A DNA stretch of 64,000 nt from Pseudocercospora fijiensis CIRAD86 (taxonomy: Eukaryota; Ascomycota; Dothideomycetes; Mycosphaerellales; Mycosphaerellaceae). A model generated the notes under the pieces. The model searched no databases. It saw only the letters and a list, made by a program, of their open reading frames with translations, and was not told the DNA's origin. Below, piece after piece: positions 1-10,150 of the stretch; positions within the stretch are counted from its first letter, which is position 1, and every line of letters begins with the position of its first letter. A program made the translations under genes and the position numbers. The stretch covers positions 3,715,918-3,779,917 of the forward strand of contig NW_006921536.1 of the NCBI RefSeq assembly GCF_000340215.1, written 5' to 3'.

Positions 1-1303
1 CTTACGAGCCTACGGGCGACTAAGAATAATAGGGAGGTCGTTATCCCCTAGGGGTATAATAAGGAAGTCGGTTTTATACTCGATATTAAAGGTAGAGACA
101 GGAACGGAAGTGCTAATACCGATAAATTTAGCTCTTCCTCTAGCTTCTCGTATATTTAGAATAAGACCCTTTAAAAGAGTAAGGCTAGCTCGCTATAGGA
201 ACTTCGCGTTTAGTATGTTCCCCTCGGAGCCTTTATTAATAAGAGCGCGGATCTTAAGGCACCTATTAATAGTAATAGTAATATACGGGCTAGGAATAAG
301 GGCGAAGTTATCGTCGACTAATAAGAGGCGAATCTAGCTAGGGTCGATATAGAGCATCTCGTTAGGTAGAGCATCTACCCCGGATAAAATAACCTATACT
401 ACGTAGTAGTTAAGTCTGTTTCTCCGGCTAATCGAATTAGGGTCCCGGATAACCTCTTCGTTAGCGGCCTCGCATTCCTCTTAGCCTTCTTCCTCGTCGA
501 GGCTAGTAAAGAATTCCTAGGCGGAGGTAAGGACTAGAACAGGGTAATCCTTAGGCTTCCTAGGTCTAGTTCTCCTAGCAGCTAAGGAAGCTACTCTACC
601 TACTATCTCTATAATCTAGTAGGGAATCTTATCGGTTTTATCCTTCTCTAGCTCCCGGATTCTTATAGTAAGAGCGTTATCGTTCGGCTAGCGAGCTACG
701 AGTTTTTAATATTCCGGAATGTAGGTAAGGGCCTTAGTATTGCTAAGCTATATACTATTCCTACTAAGGAATTTCTTTACCTAAAAATCGGGGTCCTTGT
801 AATGCTTCTAAAGATTCTTTATAAGGTTAGTCGTCTTAGGCTCCTTGCGTATAGCCCTCTGCCGGCTCGGGGGGTTTACTCCTTTCGACGGTTCCTTAGC
901 AGTAGGCTTCGGGTTTAGCGGTAGTGCGTCGTCTATTTCTAGGTTACTATTCTTAGGTAGGCTAGCGTTACTATTTAAGGATTTAGTAGTAGGCTGCCTA
1001 TAAGTACTAGAAGGGCTAGTAGTAGGGGTTTTACGACTAACCGTTTCCTTAGACTAGGTTCTTGCTCTTAGAGGTAGTAGGCTCGGGGACCTTTAAGTAG
1101 TTCTTCGAGGCTAGGTTTGTTTACGAATTGCTTCCTCTACCTCGTAAACGCTAAGCCCTTAAACTACGTTGCGAATGCCCTTAGTCTTCGTAGTACCTTT
1201 CTACTTAGTAGTAGCTTTCCGGATCCGATTTGTATCGGCAATAGCGGTAACGGGAAGACTATTCCTAAGCGGTGCATCCTAGCTACGAGTATAGGCAAGG
1301 GTA
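1..1303 (-). pseudogene. Gypsy-A retrotransposon, gag-pol segment with retropepsin (degraded)
   Basis: Read on the minus strand, this is the continuation of the gag-pol frame interrupted by the Copia insertion; it runs off the left edge. Around 210-270 the minus frame gives a stretch of the type ITINRCLKIRALI followed by N-K-G-S-E. This matches the retropepsin active-site region of Gypsy proteases (hydrophobic-ALIDSGSE), with the catalytic Asp now Asn. Stops are TAG/TAA at Gln/Trp positions, as RIP produces. About 250 residues upstream of the protease are polar and low in recognisable motifs, which fits a gag/protease linker. Joining this segment to 16590 through the Copia target duplication gives a continuous frame, which supports the assignment. 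The reverse transcriptase would lie outside the window. The family call is good; the exact limits of each domain are not determined. Confidence 0.7.
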
Positions 1304-1308
1304 TCTAC
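1304..1308. repeat. Copia target-site duplication, left (TCTAC)
   Basis: TCTAC here is repeated at 16585-16589, directly outside the other Copia LTR. A perfect 5-bp direct repeat at both outer edges is the expected integrase footprint. It fixes the LTR limits at 1309 and 16584. Confidence 0.8.
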
Positions 1309-1437
1309 ACTTGATATAACTAATGTTGTATTTAGAAGAAGGACTATCTACGGAAAGTCTAAAGATAAAGTGTAGCAGTTGCAGCCTCAGGCATTAGGCA
1401 CGTGATGGACCCTAACACCTAGACACACACTCTAAGT
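1309..1437 (-). repeat. Copia 3' LTR (129 bp)
   Basis: Pairs with 16456-16584; differences are almost all C/T or G/A. The termini are ACTTG and CAAGT-like, an inverted pair typical of LTR ends. The outer edge abuts the TCTAC target duplication. At 129 bp it is short for an LTR. Because the element is on the minus strand this left copy is the 3' LTR. Confidence 0.82.
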
Positions 1438-1635
1438 TACCCCCTTAGCACGTGCATATCGCTATAGAATGAAACAAACACATTAGCTATTCAGTTAGCA
1501 AAGCAAACAGGAGGGTATTAGGTAATCAAACAAAACAGGTGAACAAGCTAGACTATTCTTATATCTATATAAAGCAAACAAAGGCCCTTTCTTCTTAGTA
1601 TTTAGCAGCTGGCTTTGTAGCGCTCTTAATAGCGG
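1438..1635 (-). other. Copia 3' untranslated stretch with purine-rich tract
   Basis: Lies between the 3' LTR and the end of the RNase H frame. On the minus strand the bases next to the LTR read TAAGGGGGTAAC, a plausible polypurine tract for plus-strand priming. The stretch retains more CA and TG dinucleotides than its surroundings, so it is less RIP-mutated. No gene is seen in it. Confidence 0.5.
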
Positions 1636-1639
1636 CCTT

Positions 1640-2130
1640 GTAATCTACTAGGTTTAGCTGTTTAACAAAGCGGCCGTGCTTGATCTTGTTAAGCGGCTTA
1701 GTAAAGCTATCGGCTATCTAATTATATATGCTAACCTATTAGACGACAATAGTACTATTAGCAATCTTCTCTCGAATGTAGTAAATACGAGCATCTATAT
1801 ACTTTGTGCGGCCATCAATAGTAGACTTAGTAATAGCGATAGCGGACTAATTGTCCTCGTAGAGTGTTACTAGGAGAATATAGCCCTTATAGCCAATCTC
1901 CTTTAATAAGCGAGCTAAGGCAACTGCTTCCTTAGCCCCTATAGTAAGTTGAATATACTTAGCTTCAGTTAATAATAGTGTGACGAGTGTCTAGCGGCCG
2001 GACTTATATAATAGAGGTCCGCCTGCAATAGTGAAGTAGAAGCCACCTATTAAACGGCGAGTAACTAGGTTATCGGCCTATAAGGCATTATAGTATCTAG
2101 CAAAATTGAGCTTATCGTTCTATGTGCCTT
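1640..2130 (-). pseudogene. Copia RNase H domain (degraded)
   Basis: The minus-strand translation gives TEAKYIQLTIGAKEAVAL, a Leu-rich helix, then DN-stop-SAIAITKS and RTKYIDARIYYIREKI. These are the signature blocks of Copia RNase H: (A/E)AEY.AL...KE, DN(Q)SAI, and (R)TKHID.RYHFIRE. The stop in the DN-x-SAI block sits exactly at the Gln position, and the His of TKHID reads Tyr, both expected from CpA to TpA change. The domain normally removes the RNA template and forms the C-terminus of Copia pol. It is continuous with the reverse transcriptase to its right. Confidence 0.85.
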
Positions 2131-2149
2131 AGAAGCGCATACTACGACT

Positions 2150-3340
2150 GAGGGTACTAACTAGGTACTTAATCAGCTAAAGGAGCGCGGTATAATGCTC
2201 TTTAGTAGGGTTAGAGATAAATCGTAATAACAGGCCTATAGTGTAGCAAGCATCAGGTCGTGTAATTATAGCTAGCTATAGTGCCTTACTAACACCTTCT
2301 TAATACTAAGTCTTGAAGGCGGCACTAGCTATATAGCCCTTAGGTACGCGTTAAATAGACGTCTTAATATAGCGAGGTGCTATTAGAGTAGCTAGACCGA
2401 CACGGCTACGTATACTATACTTCTTACTAAGCCTATTCAAATAGGCATCTTAAACGACGTGAATAGTGCGCTAACCGCGGTTACGGATAATCCGCATGCC
2501 GAGATAGTAGTAAAGGTCGCCTAGTTCTCGTATATTGAAACGGTCCTTTAGCAACTGAGCTACTGCCTCTAGTACTAATAGAGTATAGGCGATAATAATT
2601 ATATTATCGACGTAGATAACGATAATCGAGCCGCTAATAACGTGTTTAAATACACAGACGTCGGTTATTATTAGAATGAAGTCTAGGCTCTTTAAGTACT
2701 TCCGAAGCTCTTTATACTACAGCATTAGTGACTGTTTCAGACTATATAGTGCCTTTAGCAATAGGCAAACTATGCCCTTGCTACCACGGTCCTCAAAACC
2801 GTGTAGCTATTTAACGTAGATCTTGTACTTGTCGCCGATAAGAGCATTAAGGAAGGCAGTTAGGATGTTATACTGCTTAGCCTCTAGGTCGTAATAAGCA
2901 ATTAAGCTAAACAAGGCTCGAAGTGTATACGGCTTAGCAATAGCCGTATAGGTCTCGTTATAATCCTGTCCTTTAACCTATATAAAGCTACGGACGACCT
3001 AACGAGCCTTAAACCGACTTACCTTGCTATTAGCGTCGCGCTTAATAGTAAACACCTATCGGCTACGAACAACTTTGCGACCTTCTAGCACCTCTAACCG
3101 AGATACATACACCTATATATAGTTGTCGATTAGTAACTTGTATTTAGCCTTATAGGCCTCCTTCTATTGTAGCTAGTATAGCGACTAAGTCGCCTCCTTA
3201 TAGCTCTTTAGAATAGGAATAGTGTCTCTATTAGACTGTTCAGCAACGTAGTAGGAAGCTATAAAACCCTTAACATAGGCTATCGGCATGTTAGCTATTA
3301 TGCGTCGAGTTGACCGCTTAACACTATAATTAGCTAGATA
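2150..3340 (-). pseudogene. Copia reverse transcriptase (degraded)
   Basis: Minus-strand frame with RVT_2 hallmarks in order: VFTIKRDANSKVSRFKARQV, GQDYNETYTAIAK, a QYNILTAFLNA block, a LLLKALYSLKQS block, and the catalytic box read as VIYVDNIII near 2602-2622. Copia enzymes have YVDD here. The second Asp has become Asn (GAT to AAT), a TpG to TpA change, so the polymerase active site is lost. Stops lie at Gln/Trp positions. The frame is cut at its N-terminal side by hAT-1 at 3348/3349 and resumes at 13295. Confidence 0.88.
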
Positions 3341-3348
3341 GCTACGTA
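3341..3348. repeat. hAT-1 target-site duplication, left (GCTACGTA)
   Basis: This 8-bp sequence recurs at 13287-13294, immediately outside the opposite terminal inverted repeat. An exact 8-bp duplication is diagnostic of hAT superfamily integration and agrees with the transposase inside the element. Confidence 0.93.
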
Positions 3349-3368
3349 TAGACCCCGCAGTGGTTCGG
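3349..3368 (+). repeat. hAT-1 left terminal inverted repeat (20 bp)
   Basis: TAGACCCCGCAGTGGTTCGG; its exact reverse complement occupies 13267-13286. Identity ends after base 20. The inner neighbour is a hairpin-like GGTTCGG/CCGAACC pair. Confidence 0.93.
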
Positions 3369-3484
3369 TTTCCGAACCACCAAACGTATATGGTTTGGTT
3401 TCTTAGCGGCGAACTAGCTCCCTAGTTCCGGTTTGGTTTTTTCGAACTATATAGATTCCTAGTTTGAACTAGAGACTGTATTAG

Positions 3485-3780
3485 TTTTACTACAAGGACA
3501 CTCTTATTCGACTGCCGGCCACGATTGCCGGCCATAATAGTAACTCTGTTACATTTACTACGCTCTTTTGCCGTTGCTAGGGCGTAGTTGCCGTTGCTAG
3601 GGCGTAGTTTTGCTATAAGGACACTCTTATTCGACTGCCGGCCACGATTGCCGGCTATAATAGTTACTAGGTTGTATTTACTACGCTTTATTACCGTTGC
3701 TAGGGCGTAGTTGCCGTTGCTAGGGCGTAGTTGCCGTTGCTAGGGCGTAGTTGCTATTGCCGGGGCGTAGTTGCCGTAGT
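3485..3780 (+). repeat. hAT-1 left subterminal repeats (20-bp units in a duplicated ~120-bp block)
   Basis: A 20-bp unit, TTGCCGTTGCTAGGGCGTAG, occurs as two copies at 3568-3607 and about four to five degenerating copies from 3691. The segment upstream of each array (AAGGACACTCTTATTCGACT, then paired GCCGGC motifs) is itself duplicated. Subterminal arrays often hold transposase binding sites in hAT elements. That role here is inferred from position only. hAT-2 has the same arrays with different unit numbers. Confidence 0.8.
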
Positions 3781-3949
3781 TGCGAAAGCTTACCTATATA
3801 ACGTTACGTAGGCGGCAACAATTAGGGCTTCGCGATATTCTTACACTTTCAACTTCTTCCTCTATACCTATACCGATAATAACTACTATACGCTGCGCCC
3901 CCGCCCCTTTCCCTTATAATAGTAAGAGAGAAGCGCGCCGCGCGCTAAA

Positions 3950-5290
3950 TAGAAGATGGAACTAAAGACCGCGAGTTTGTTTTGCCTAAGCGTCTAACTA
4001 AAAAGCGCAAGACTAAAGAGGAGTACTCTACGAAGAAGAATTCCGTACGAGACCGCGAGAGAAAGGATAAGATAGATAAGGATAAAAGAGCTAAGGATAA
4101 GAGAAGAAAGGCGCGGAATAAGGCATTCTATCGATAGCTAGCGCCTATAGAAAAAAGTAAAGGTTGGAATAAGAAGACAACCTAAGAGAAGGCTAAGAGG
4201 AGGAAAGAATTGCGGCTAGTTTTCGAGCGTAAAGTTCTAGTAGCGTAAGTCAATCTAGCTAGCGGCCGTAGCTAGCAGCTATAGCCGGCAGCCGTAGCCG
4301 GCAGCTGTAGCCGGTATATTTTTCTTTAATACGTTAACTAATAGTATTCAGACCTATAGTCGCTACCTCTATCGATACGACCGATAGTAACGGAGATATT
4401 TAGATAGCCGAGAACAATAATGCTAGAGTTTAGGATGCCGCGATAGAGCTTAATACTACGAATGAAGGAACTGAAAAAAGCGAGGAGATACTATACGTCG
4501 ATCTAGTAACAGGTGCAGTCTTAGGGCCTAACGCTATAGACGATAAGCGCTAGGAGTGGATCGAGCACAGTCAAAGAGACGAGATACTAGTAAAGGGCTA
4601 AGGCATAAGTCCTATCAATCTAGAAAATCATAGTTAAAGCTACTACGAAAAGCTAGCAAGGATTAGAATCGAGACTAGTCGTCTTTATATCCTCAATATA
4701 GAGTAGAAGTTTCTTTATCAGTATTAGAGCGAAGCCTTTACGTCTATAAAGGCAAAGTAGCTTACGATTAATGCGATCGGGGCTAGGTATCTAGGGACGG
4801 CAGAAGTGTTACTACAGGAGGAAGGGGTACAGGTAATTATTCTATACTCGGCATATATAGCCGACGTTCGTAGCCGGCAGATACTAACAGTTAAACAGAA
4901 AGCGTTTCTCGAAGGCAGAGTGCCACTACTATATGAAATCTTTACTAAGGCAGAGAGGGCTTGTATCCGGAATCTAAGCTGCTAGTAGGATAGGTTAGCG
5001 TTGGAATTCTCTGAATCTCTATATAAGCCTCCGAAGGATTACCTATTTCAGCGATACGGCTTTATCTCGACTACTCCGCAGGTACCCGAAGAAGCTCGAG
5101 CGCTCTTTAAGGTCTTTACTAAGAAGCGGAAGGAGTTCGAGGATCAGGATTGGTTAATAGAGCTGTTAGTTAGTCTTAGGTTTCGTAGTTAGACTCGGCC
5201 TAAGCATTTGCTTATCGAGTATCTTATACCGAAAGAGGATAGATTGAGACTAAAAACGAGCTTAGATTCGTTAGGTATAGTAGCTCGGTT
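3950..5290 (+). pseudogene. hAT cargo gene A: basic, unrecognised protein, at least two introns (degraded)
   Basis: I do not recognise this gene. The first exon (to about 4244) is extremely Lys/Arg-rich (blocks such as KRLTKKRKTKEE and RDRERKDKIDKDKRAKDKRR), suggesting nucleic-acid binding or nuclear localisation. A likely intron runs 4245-4344 (GTAAGT, branch-like CTAAT, AG) and holds GCCGGC repeats. A second runs about 4833-4898 (branch TACTAAC). The third exon reads cleanly (LALEFSESLYKPPKDYL, then YGFISTTPQVPEEARAL) to at least 5190. Breaks are TAG at Gln/Trp positions. The gene is conserved in hAT-2 at about 29500-30850 (minus). It could be an accessory transposition protein or captured cargo. 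Confidence 0.6.
4260..4315 (+). repeat. GCCGGC-bearing short tandem repeat inside an intron
   Basis: Three to four copies of a roughly 12-bp unit containing TAGCCGGCAG lie between the 5' splice site (4245) and the branch/3' splice region of the gene A intron. Comparable clusters occur throughout the element. Confidence 0.75.
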
Positions 5291-5324
5291 CCGTTAGTAG
5301 GAGAGAGCCGCCGTATAGAAGGCA

Positions 5325-5455
5325 AAATTTAGGTAGTTAGGGTAGCTAGGAAAGAAATTCTAGTAGTTGGGCTAGCTAGGGTAGCTAGGAAAAAAAATCT
5401 AGTAGTTAGGTAGCTAGGAAACAAAAAAAAAAGGTAGCTAGCTATTTACTACCTA
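5325..5455 (+). repeat. GTAGCTAGG minisatellite between cargo gene A and transposase
   Basis: Imperfect repeats of a unit containing GGTAGCTAGGAAA and AGTAGTTAGG, ending in a purine-rich A tract. The counterpart in hAT-2 is at about 29340-29465. No gene is visible across it. Confidence 0.7.
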
Positions 5456-5562
5456 GCTGTTCCTAACGATACGATGCTATAAAAGAAAGGGTGTTTCTCT
5501 ATAGCTACTAGTATATATCTACTACTCCTAAGTCCTTACCTTACCGTACGAAACCTCAAAAT

Positions 5563-8500
5563 ATGCCGACCGATATTGTCTATATACTAGGCGCTACACT
5601 AGGAAGGGTAACAACGAGACGACAGTCGAAACAGTCTAGTATACGAGCGAGATTGCGACAACGTCGAGAGGAGGTCGTATACTCACCTTCGAGCCTATCG
5701 AGTCCTAGACGACGATTAGGGCTAGATTCATCCTCTCCGAATCCTAGTAGTAGGAATTCATTACAGGGTACTACTACCTAGTCCTCACTTTCACGGAGTC
5801 TAAGTAGAAGGTTGTTCGGAGACATAAGAACATCGAGTATTAACCCGGAAATCTTCGAAAAGGCTAGCTAGGCGTATCTTTAGAAACCCGAGTATATAGA
5901 GCAGTTCAATTAATAGGTCTATAAGATATAGTTCCCTTTATACTTACGTTCGAAGGAGTATAAACTCCGGAAGTACTCGATGCGATAGGGGAGTAAGGAG
6001 CGAACGGACACATTCTAGAAGTTCTTTATAGAGGGGGCATTATACCGTTATACGACTTCTCGACTTAAAGGTTAACTAGTAATTGTCTATAACTTCTACG
6101 GTTCAATCTTAAAACACCCGAAACTAGGGGATAGGAACTTATCGCCTACGAACTATCTCTATTCTAAACGGTGTCGGGAATCTTAAGGAGAGAGGAGAGT
6201 TAATATAGATACAGCGTTCTAGAAAGAGGTATATCTTCTAAAATGCCGGCTACAGCTACCGGCTACAGCTGCCGGCTACAGATTCCGGCTACCTAAATCA
6301 ACCGTAGAGATCTAGCTAATTATTATAGGCTGCGCTTAAGGAAGCTCTAGGATTAAAGGCTACCGATTTCTCCCCCGAAGACTTTAAGCAACTAGCAAAC
6401 GAAATGCTAGCTATAAACGGTCTTCCGGAAGACTTCTACGAAAGGGAGTCTATATAGAAGACATACCTATATCTTACAAACTACCCTCCCCTATTTCTCG
6501 GCGCGATAACCTAGCGTGTTATATTCGAAAAGAACAAAGAGGCTACGTTAGACGACATTCGGGAGATCCTCCGTAATACTCGCCGAGTAGCTATTGCTGT
6601 CGATAGCTAGTCAAGCCGGACTATAAGAGCCTCCTTCCTCTCGATTATACTATACTTTATCAATTCGGATTAGAAACTCTAGGAACTTATAATCGGATTC
6701 CCTAAAATTCTAGGTTCCTATACTAGTAAGGACATAGCGAAGCTTGTCTATACGGCAATAGACAGGGTTAGCGTAATAACGAAACTGATCTCGATTACTG
6801 CGGACAACGCTAGTAATAATCGAACATTGTATAAGGCGTTATATATACAATTCACTCGCATATGTCTTTAAAATCACTAATTATATCGATAGGGTCGAGT
6901 ATATAGAGGAGATTACAAGGTCTACAATCTAGCTTAATCTTCCGAATGTTAAGCTCGCTACGATTCCGGATACGTACGACAATACGTACGATAATAACGA
7001 TAAAGAGGAGCCTATTAATAGCCCTAGCCCTATTGAATCGGAGCCGACGTCGTTGCTAGTTGCATCCCTATAGAAGTTTCCCTACCTCGCTTATATAGTT
7101 CAAATCGCGATCCGAGCCCTCTTTAAGACGCTTAAAATTGCACTATTAAACGACGACTAATAGAAGATCCTAGATAAGGATAAAGCAAAGTCGAAAGTCG
7201 AGAAACTTATTGCAGCAATAAGACGGGATAAGGCAGAGAGCCTCGCTCTCGTTTTGTATAAGGTATAACTTTTGTCCGTAGCCGGCACCTATAGCCGGCA
7301 ACCTAGTATAGTTCTAACTCTTTTTCTCTAGCTTCGTCGTCTAGCAATATATACGAACTCGAGCTTACAGAGATATAACCGATTCGAGGCTATTTAAAAG
7401 AACCTAATCGAGCGCCCTAAAACCGATACCTAGAATATCGTATAGAATAAGCGATAGTAAAAGCGGCCTCCTTAGCGCCTACTCCGTTTTACCTAAGACG
7501 TTAAGACCCGGTTCGATTCGACTTTCTATATAGTTACGAGGGGATGTACTTTACGTACCGCTCTCGAGATCTATTAGAGTTCCGAGGGTATTGAGTAGCT
7601 CGGCCTTACCGCCGCCGAATAGCGCTAAGCAGAGTATCTCGTCGATATTAGTAAGCATTACGCGAAGGTTACTACTACGATTGGAAGAACCCGAGGACCG
7701 ACGATCTACCTTATCTTTGCGTACTATAACTAGCTCTTTAACGAGCTCGAGGAAACCGCAGCTAAGCTAGCTAAGAAGAGCGTTCCCTAGAAAGTAGCTA
7801 TAACGAAAGCTATAGACACCTCCTATACTAAGTTGCATAAATACTATAGTGCTACCTTTAACTCGTTTAGGGATATCTATAGCGTTGCGTACTTGCTCAA
7901 CCCGGTAGAAAAGGATATATACTAGCAGAGGCCGGAATAGAAGGCGGACGAGGTATAGCCGAAGCATTACTAGACTATTCTAGAAAAGATGTTCTACGAG
8001 CGTCGGAAAGAAACTAGTCTAAATGCAGCTCCTACAAAGAAAAAGAAGGTTTAGAAGGCTCCGATATTATACCTATTTCGTAGGTAGGAAGTAGAGGCAG
8101 AAGAGGAAGCAACTACTAAAGTGAATAAGGAAGAGTTCGATCTCTATCGGCGCGCGAGTAAGTACAAACCCGTAGGCTTAGAAAGAGGGCTAATAATCTC
8201 TAGATCTTACCGGTCTTCTAGACGAATTCGGAGACGATATTCTCGCTATATAGCAGCGGTTAGAGCCTAAGTTTCTAACGATAGCGTCGGTCGCTCGGGA
8301 CGTCCTCGCTATCCCGAGCGCAGGCATAGGCTATAAGAGGTCTTTTAGTATCGCTCGTTACTAGGGCCGCTTTAATCGAATATACTCGCCTACTACCTTC
8401 GAATCTATTATAGTATTCCGATACCATCTCCTCTACTAGAATCGCTAAGGCAGGTTACTAAAGATTATACTAAAGGAGTTAATCGAGGAATTAGAAAACC

Positions 8501-8670
8501 TTAAGATCGAAGAAACCTAGGAGCGCGAAGAGAATACGAAATTTAGTCTAAGCGAAACCCTAATTAGCGATAACGAAGAGGAGGAGGGCGGAGGTAGAAG
8601 GCGATACCGGGTCGAGAAGCGGAAACGTATATAGGCTTAGAGCAGCTTTAAGGAGACGAAGCGTTTACGT
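5563..8670 (+). pseudogene. hAT superfamily transposase, intron-containing (degraded)
   Basis: The DDE-type transposase of the element. Exon 1 starts at ATG 5563 with an Arg/Ser-rich N-terminus; no intact BED zinc finger was found. Introns are inferred at 6229-6328 and 7263-7331 (GTATAA, branch CTAAC, CTCTAG); both contain GCCGGC repeats. Hallmarks follow in order. AIAVDS-stop-SSR is the first catalytic Asp, with Trp mutated to stop. SITADNASNNRTL is the DNASNN block. DVKTRFDSTFYIVTRG corresponds to KTRWNST. Then come TKLHKYYSATFNSFRDIYSV, and near 8230-8450 the hATC dimerisation block with ASVARDVLAIPS, RSFS and a final R..YSPTTFES. The stops are nearly all TAG at Trp/Gln. Full length would be roughly 900-950 residues, within the hAT range. 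Confidence 0.93.
6243..6291 (+). repeat. GCCGGC-bearing repeats in transposase intron 1
   Basis: Four tandem copies of a 12-bp unit of the form GCCGGCTACAGC lie inside the inferred intron 6229-6328. hAT-2 holds extra copies at the same place (about 28465-28550), so the array changes length between copies. Confidence 0.75.
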
Positions 8671-8847
8671 ATAAGGTAATATAGCCGGCGTATATAGCCG
8701 GTATATATCCGAAATGTGTTTCGAATTCCTAGGACCTAAACAGACTAGTTGCTATAGCAACCGACCCCGCTTACCTACGGACTATTTCTAATTCTCTATT
8801 CGCTCTTCCTCTCCTTCTTCCCTTTCCCTATATTCTTAAAGACAAAT

Positions 8848-9640
8848 ATGCCTTAAGGATTCGGCTCTTCGGGCCTTCCTAAGCCGGCTACCTCCCCTTC
8901 CTTAAGCTACTATCCTTTATTCGAATCTAACGATAACCTAATAAGGCGGTTTAATAGAAGACCATTTATTCTAGAAGGCAAGAAGCATTAATGTCTCCCT
9001 ACGATTATATACTTATTAATTTTCTAGGTCCTACCGATATGCCCTCGTCGCCTAAACGCGTAGATAAATATCTTTAGAGGCTAAAGGGCAAGGGTAAAGC
9101 AAGCTAAGTATAGGGAGACCGTAGCGAGAACGAGATATCGGAAGAGCAAGGCTCTCCGTAGTATATACGAAGGAAGGGGGTTCCTCGGAAAACAGTACCG
9201 AAAAACAAGAAAGCTATAGGTAGATAGGAGAAGGCTAAAAAGAGTAGGCGGACGAAGACTGTCGCGAAGAAAAGTTATCTTTCTATTAAAAGAAAGGGAA
9301 TAAGGCAGGACTCGACGATAAAGAAGCGGCGCTTTAAACTAGGTACTATTACCCTTCGCTAGATCCGGCTTTTCTAAAACAAAAGAGGGACCGAGCTTTT
9401 AATCCCTAAGACTCCCTTCTAGCGACTCGTCCGAGAAATTACATTAGATTTTCGGTCTAGTATGCGATTTACGGCTAAGGCGATTAGTGCTCTTTAGGAA
9501 GCTACGGAAGCATTTCTCGTAACCGAGCTTAAGCTTTTAAACCTCCTTGCTATCTATACGAAGCGGGTTACTCTTTAAAATAAAGATATACAGCTTCTAG
9601 CTAAAATTCGGCGTCGGTTTACAGCGGATTAGTTGGAAAT
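8848..9640 (+). pseudogene. Histone H3-like gene A carried by hAT-1 (degraded)
   Basis: From ATG 8848 a Pro/Ser-rich leader is followed, after a probable small intron near 8993-9030, by a long Lys/Arg-rich tail (KTVPKNKKAIGR, KKSRRTKTVAKKSY). A complete H3 histone fold follows from about 9337. It reads LGTITLR-x-IRLF, then TELLIPKTPF-x-RLVREI, DFRSSMRFTAKAISAL, EATEAFLV, LLAIYTKRVTL and KDIQLLAKIR. Each block aligns without gaps to canonical H3 (GTVALREIRRYQKS, TELLIRKLPFQRLVREI, and so on), with TAG/TAA only at Gln positions. Loop 1 has the H3 length rather than the longer CENP-A form. The N-terminal extension is much longer than canonical H3. The frame continues past the fold toward 9690. 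Conserved in hAT-2 at 25045-25824 (minus). Confidence 0.9.
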
Positions 9641-9714
9641 TGTATTTAGTCGTTAGATTAACCTAGGAGGAGGCCTATTTTCGTATCCTTTTGCCGGCTA
9701 CAGGTGCCGGCTAT

Positions 9715-10150
9715 ATTTCTAATTTTATCTCCGCGCCGTCCCTAAATCTAAGGTACGAAGTAGAAACCTAGCGCTCTATATTCACCCGGCTCTTACAGAG
9801 ACGAGCTATATTCAGATTAGTTTCTTCGTATATCGCGACCTAGCGGGTAGTAAGCGAAAGGGCGATAGAACGTTTATAATACGTCTCTATTTAGACCCAA
9901 AATACAAAGGTCCTAAGGAGCCCTAGCATCCTAACTATAAGGAGATTCTTTAGCATTAGCACTTTGATCCTCTGTACTACGAGGTAGATAGTAAGCCTAC
10001 GAGAGAGAAACTTCAACGAGAAATTCTCTATAATACGTAGCGCTATTATATAGCTATAGATACGTACTAAGTCCGGCAACTCGAAGAAGAATTGAGACAG
10101 CGTATTAGCGACCGAGGAGGAGATCGATAGTATACTAGTAGAGTCGAGGT
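9715..10150 (+). pseudogene. Unrecognised reading frame downstream of H3-like gene A (possibly its C-terminal exon)
   Basis: After a GCCGGC-marked intron-like stretch (about 9640-9740) a frame resumes. It gives recognisable but unassigned protein text such as NLALYIHPALTETSYI, FFVYRDLAGSKRKGDRTFII, RLYLDPKYKGPKEP and YEVDSKPTREKLQREIL, broken only by TAG/TAA at likely Trp/Gln. I cannot place it in a family. It could be a separate gene, or a C-terminal domain fused to the H3-like fold, since the fold's frame stays open into the intron. hAT-2 has it at about 24560-24980 (minus). Its 3' part overlaps the start of the 361-bp duplication. Confidence 0.5.

Noticed and set aside
110..1314. Short plus-strand open frames at 110-337 and 1117-1314
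   Set aside because: Antisense to the Gypsy-A gag-pol frame; the minus strand gives recognisable protease text.
1676..1873. Plus-strand open frame of 65 codons
   Set aside because: Antisense to Copia RNase H, whose signature blocks are on the minus strand.
3568..3780. Regular 20-bp repeats considered as a CRISPR-like array
   Set aside because: Units are contiguous with no unique spacers, and the context is a transposon end in a eukaryotic genome.
7767..7967. Minus-strand open frame of 66 codons, repeated at 26705-27025
   Set aside because: Antisense to the hAT transposase; the second instance is extended only by the N gap.
9337..9635. H3-like gene A as a CENP-A (centromeric H3) homologue
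   Set aside because: Loop 1 has the canonical H3 length with no insertion, and the remaining blocks align gap-free to H3. The long N-terminal tail alone is not enough for a CENP-A call.
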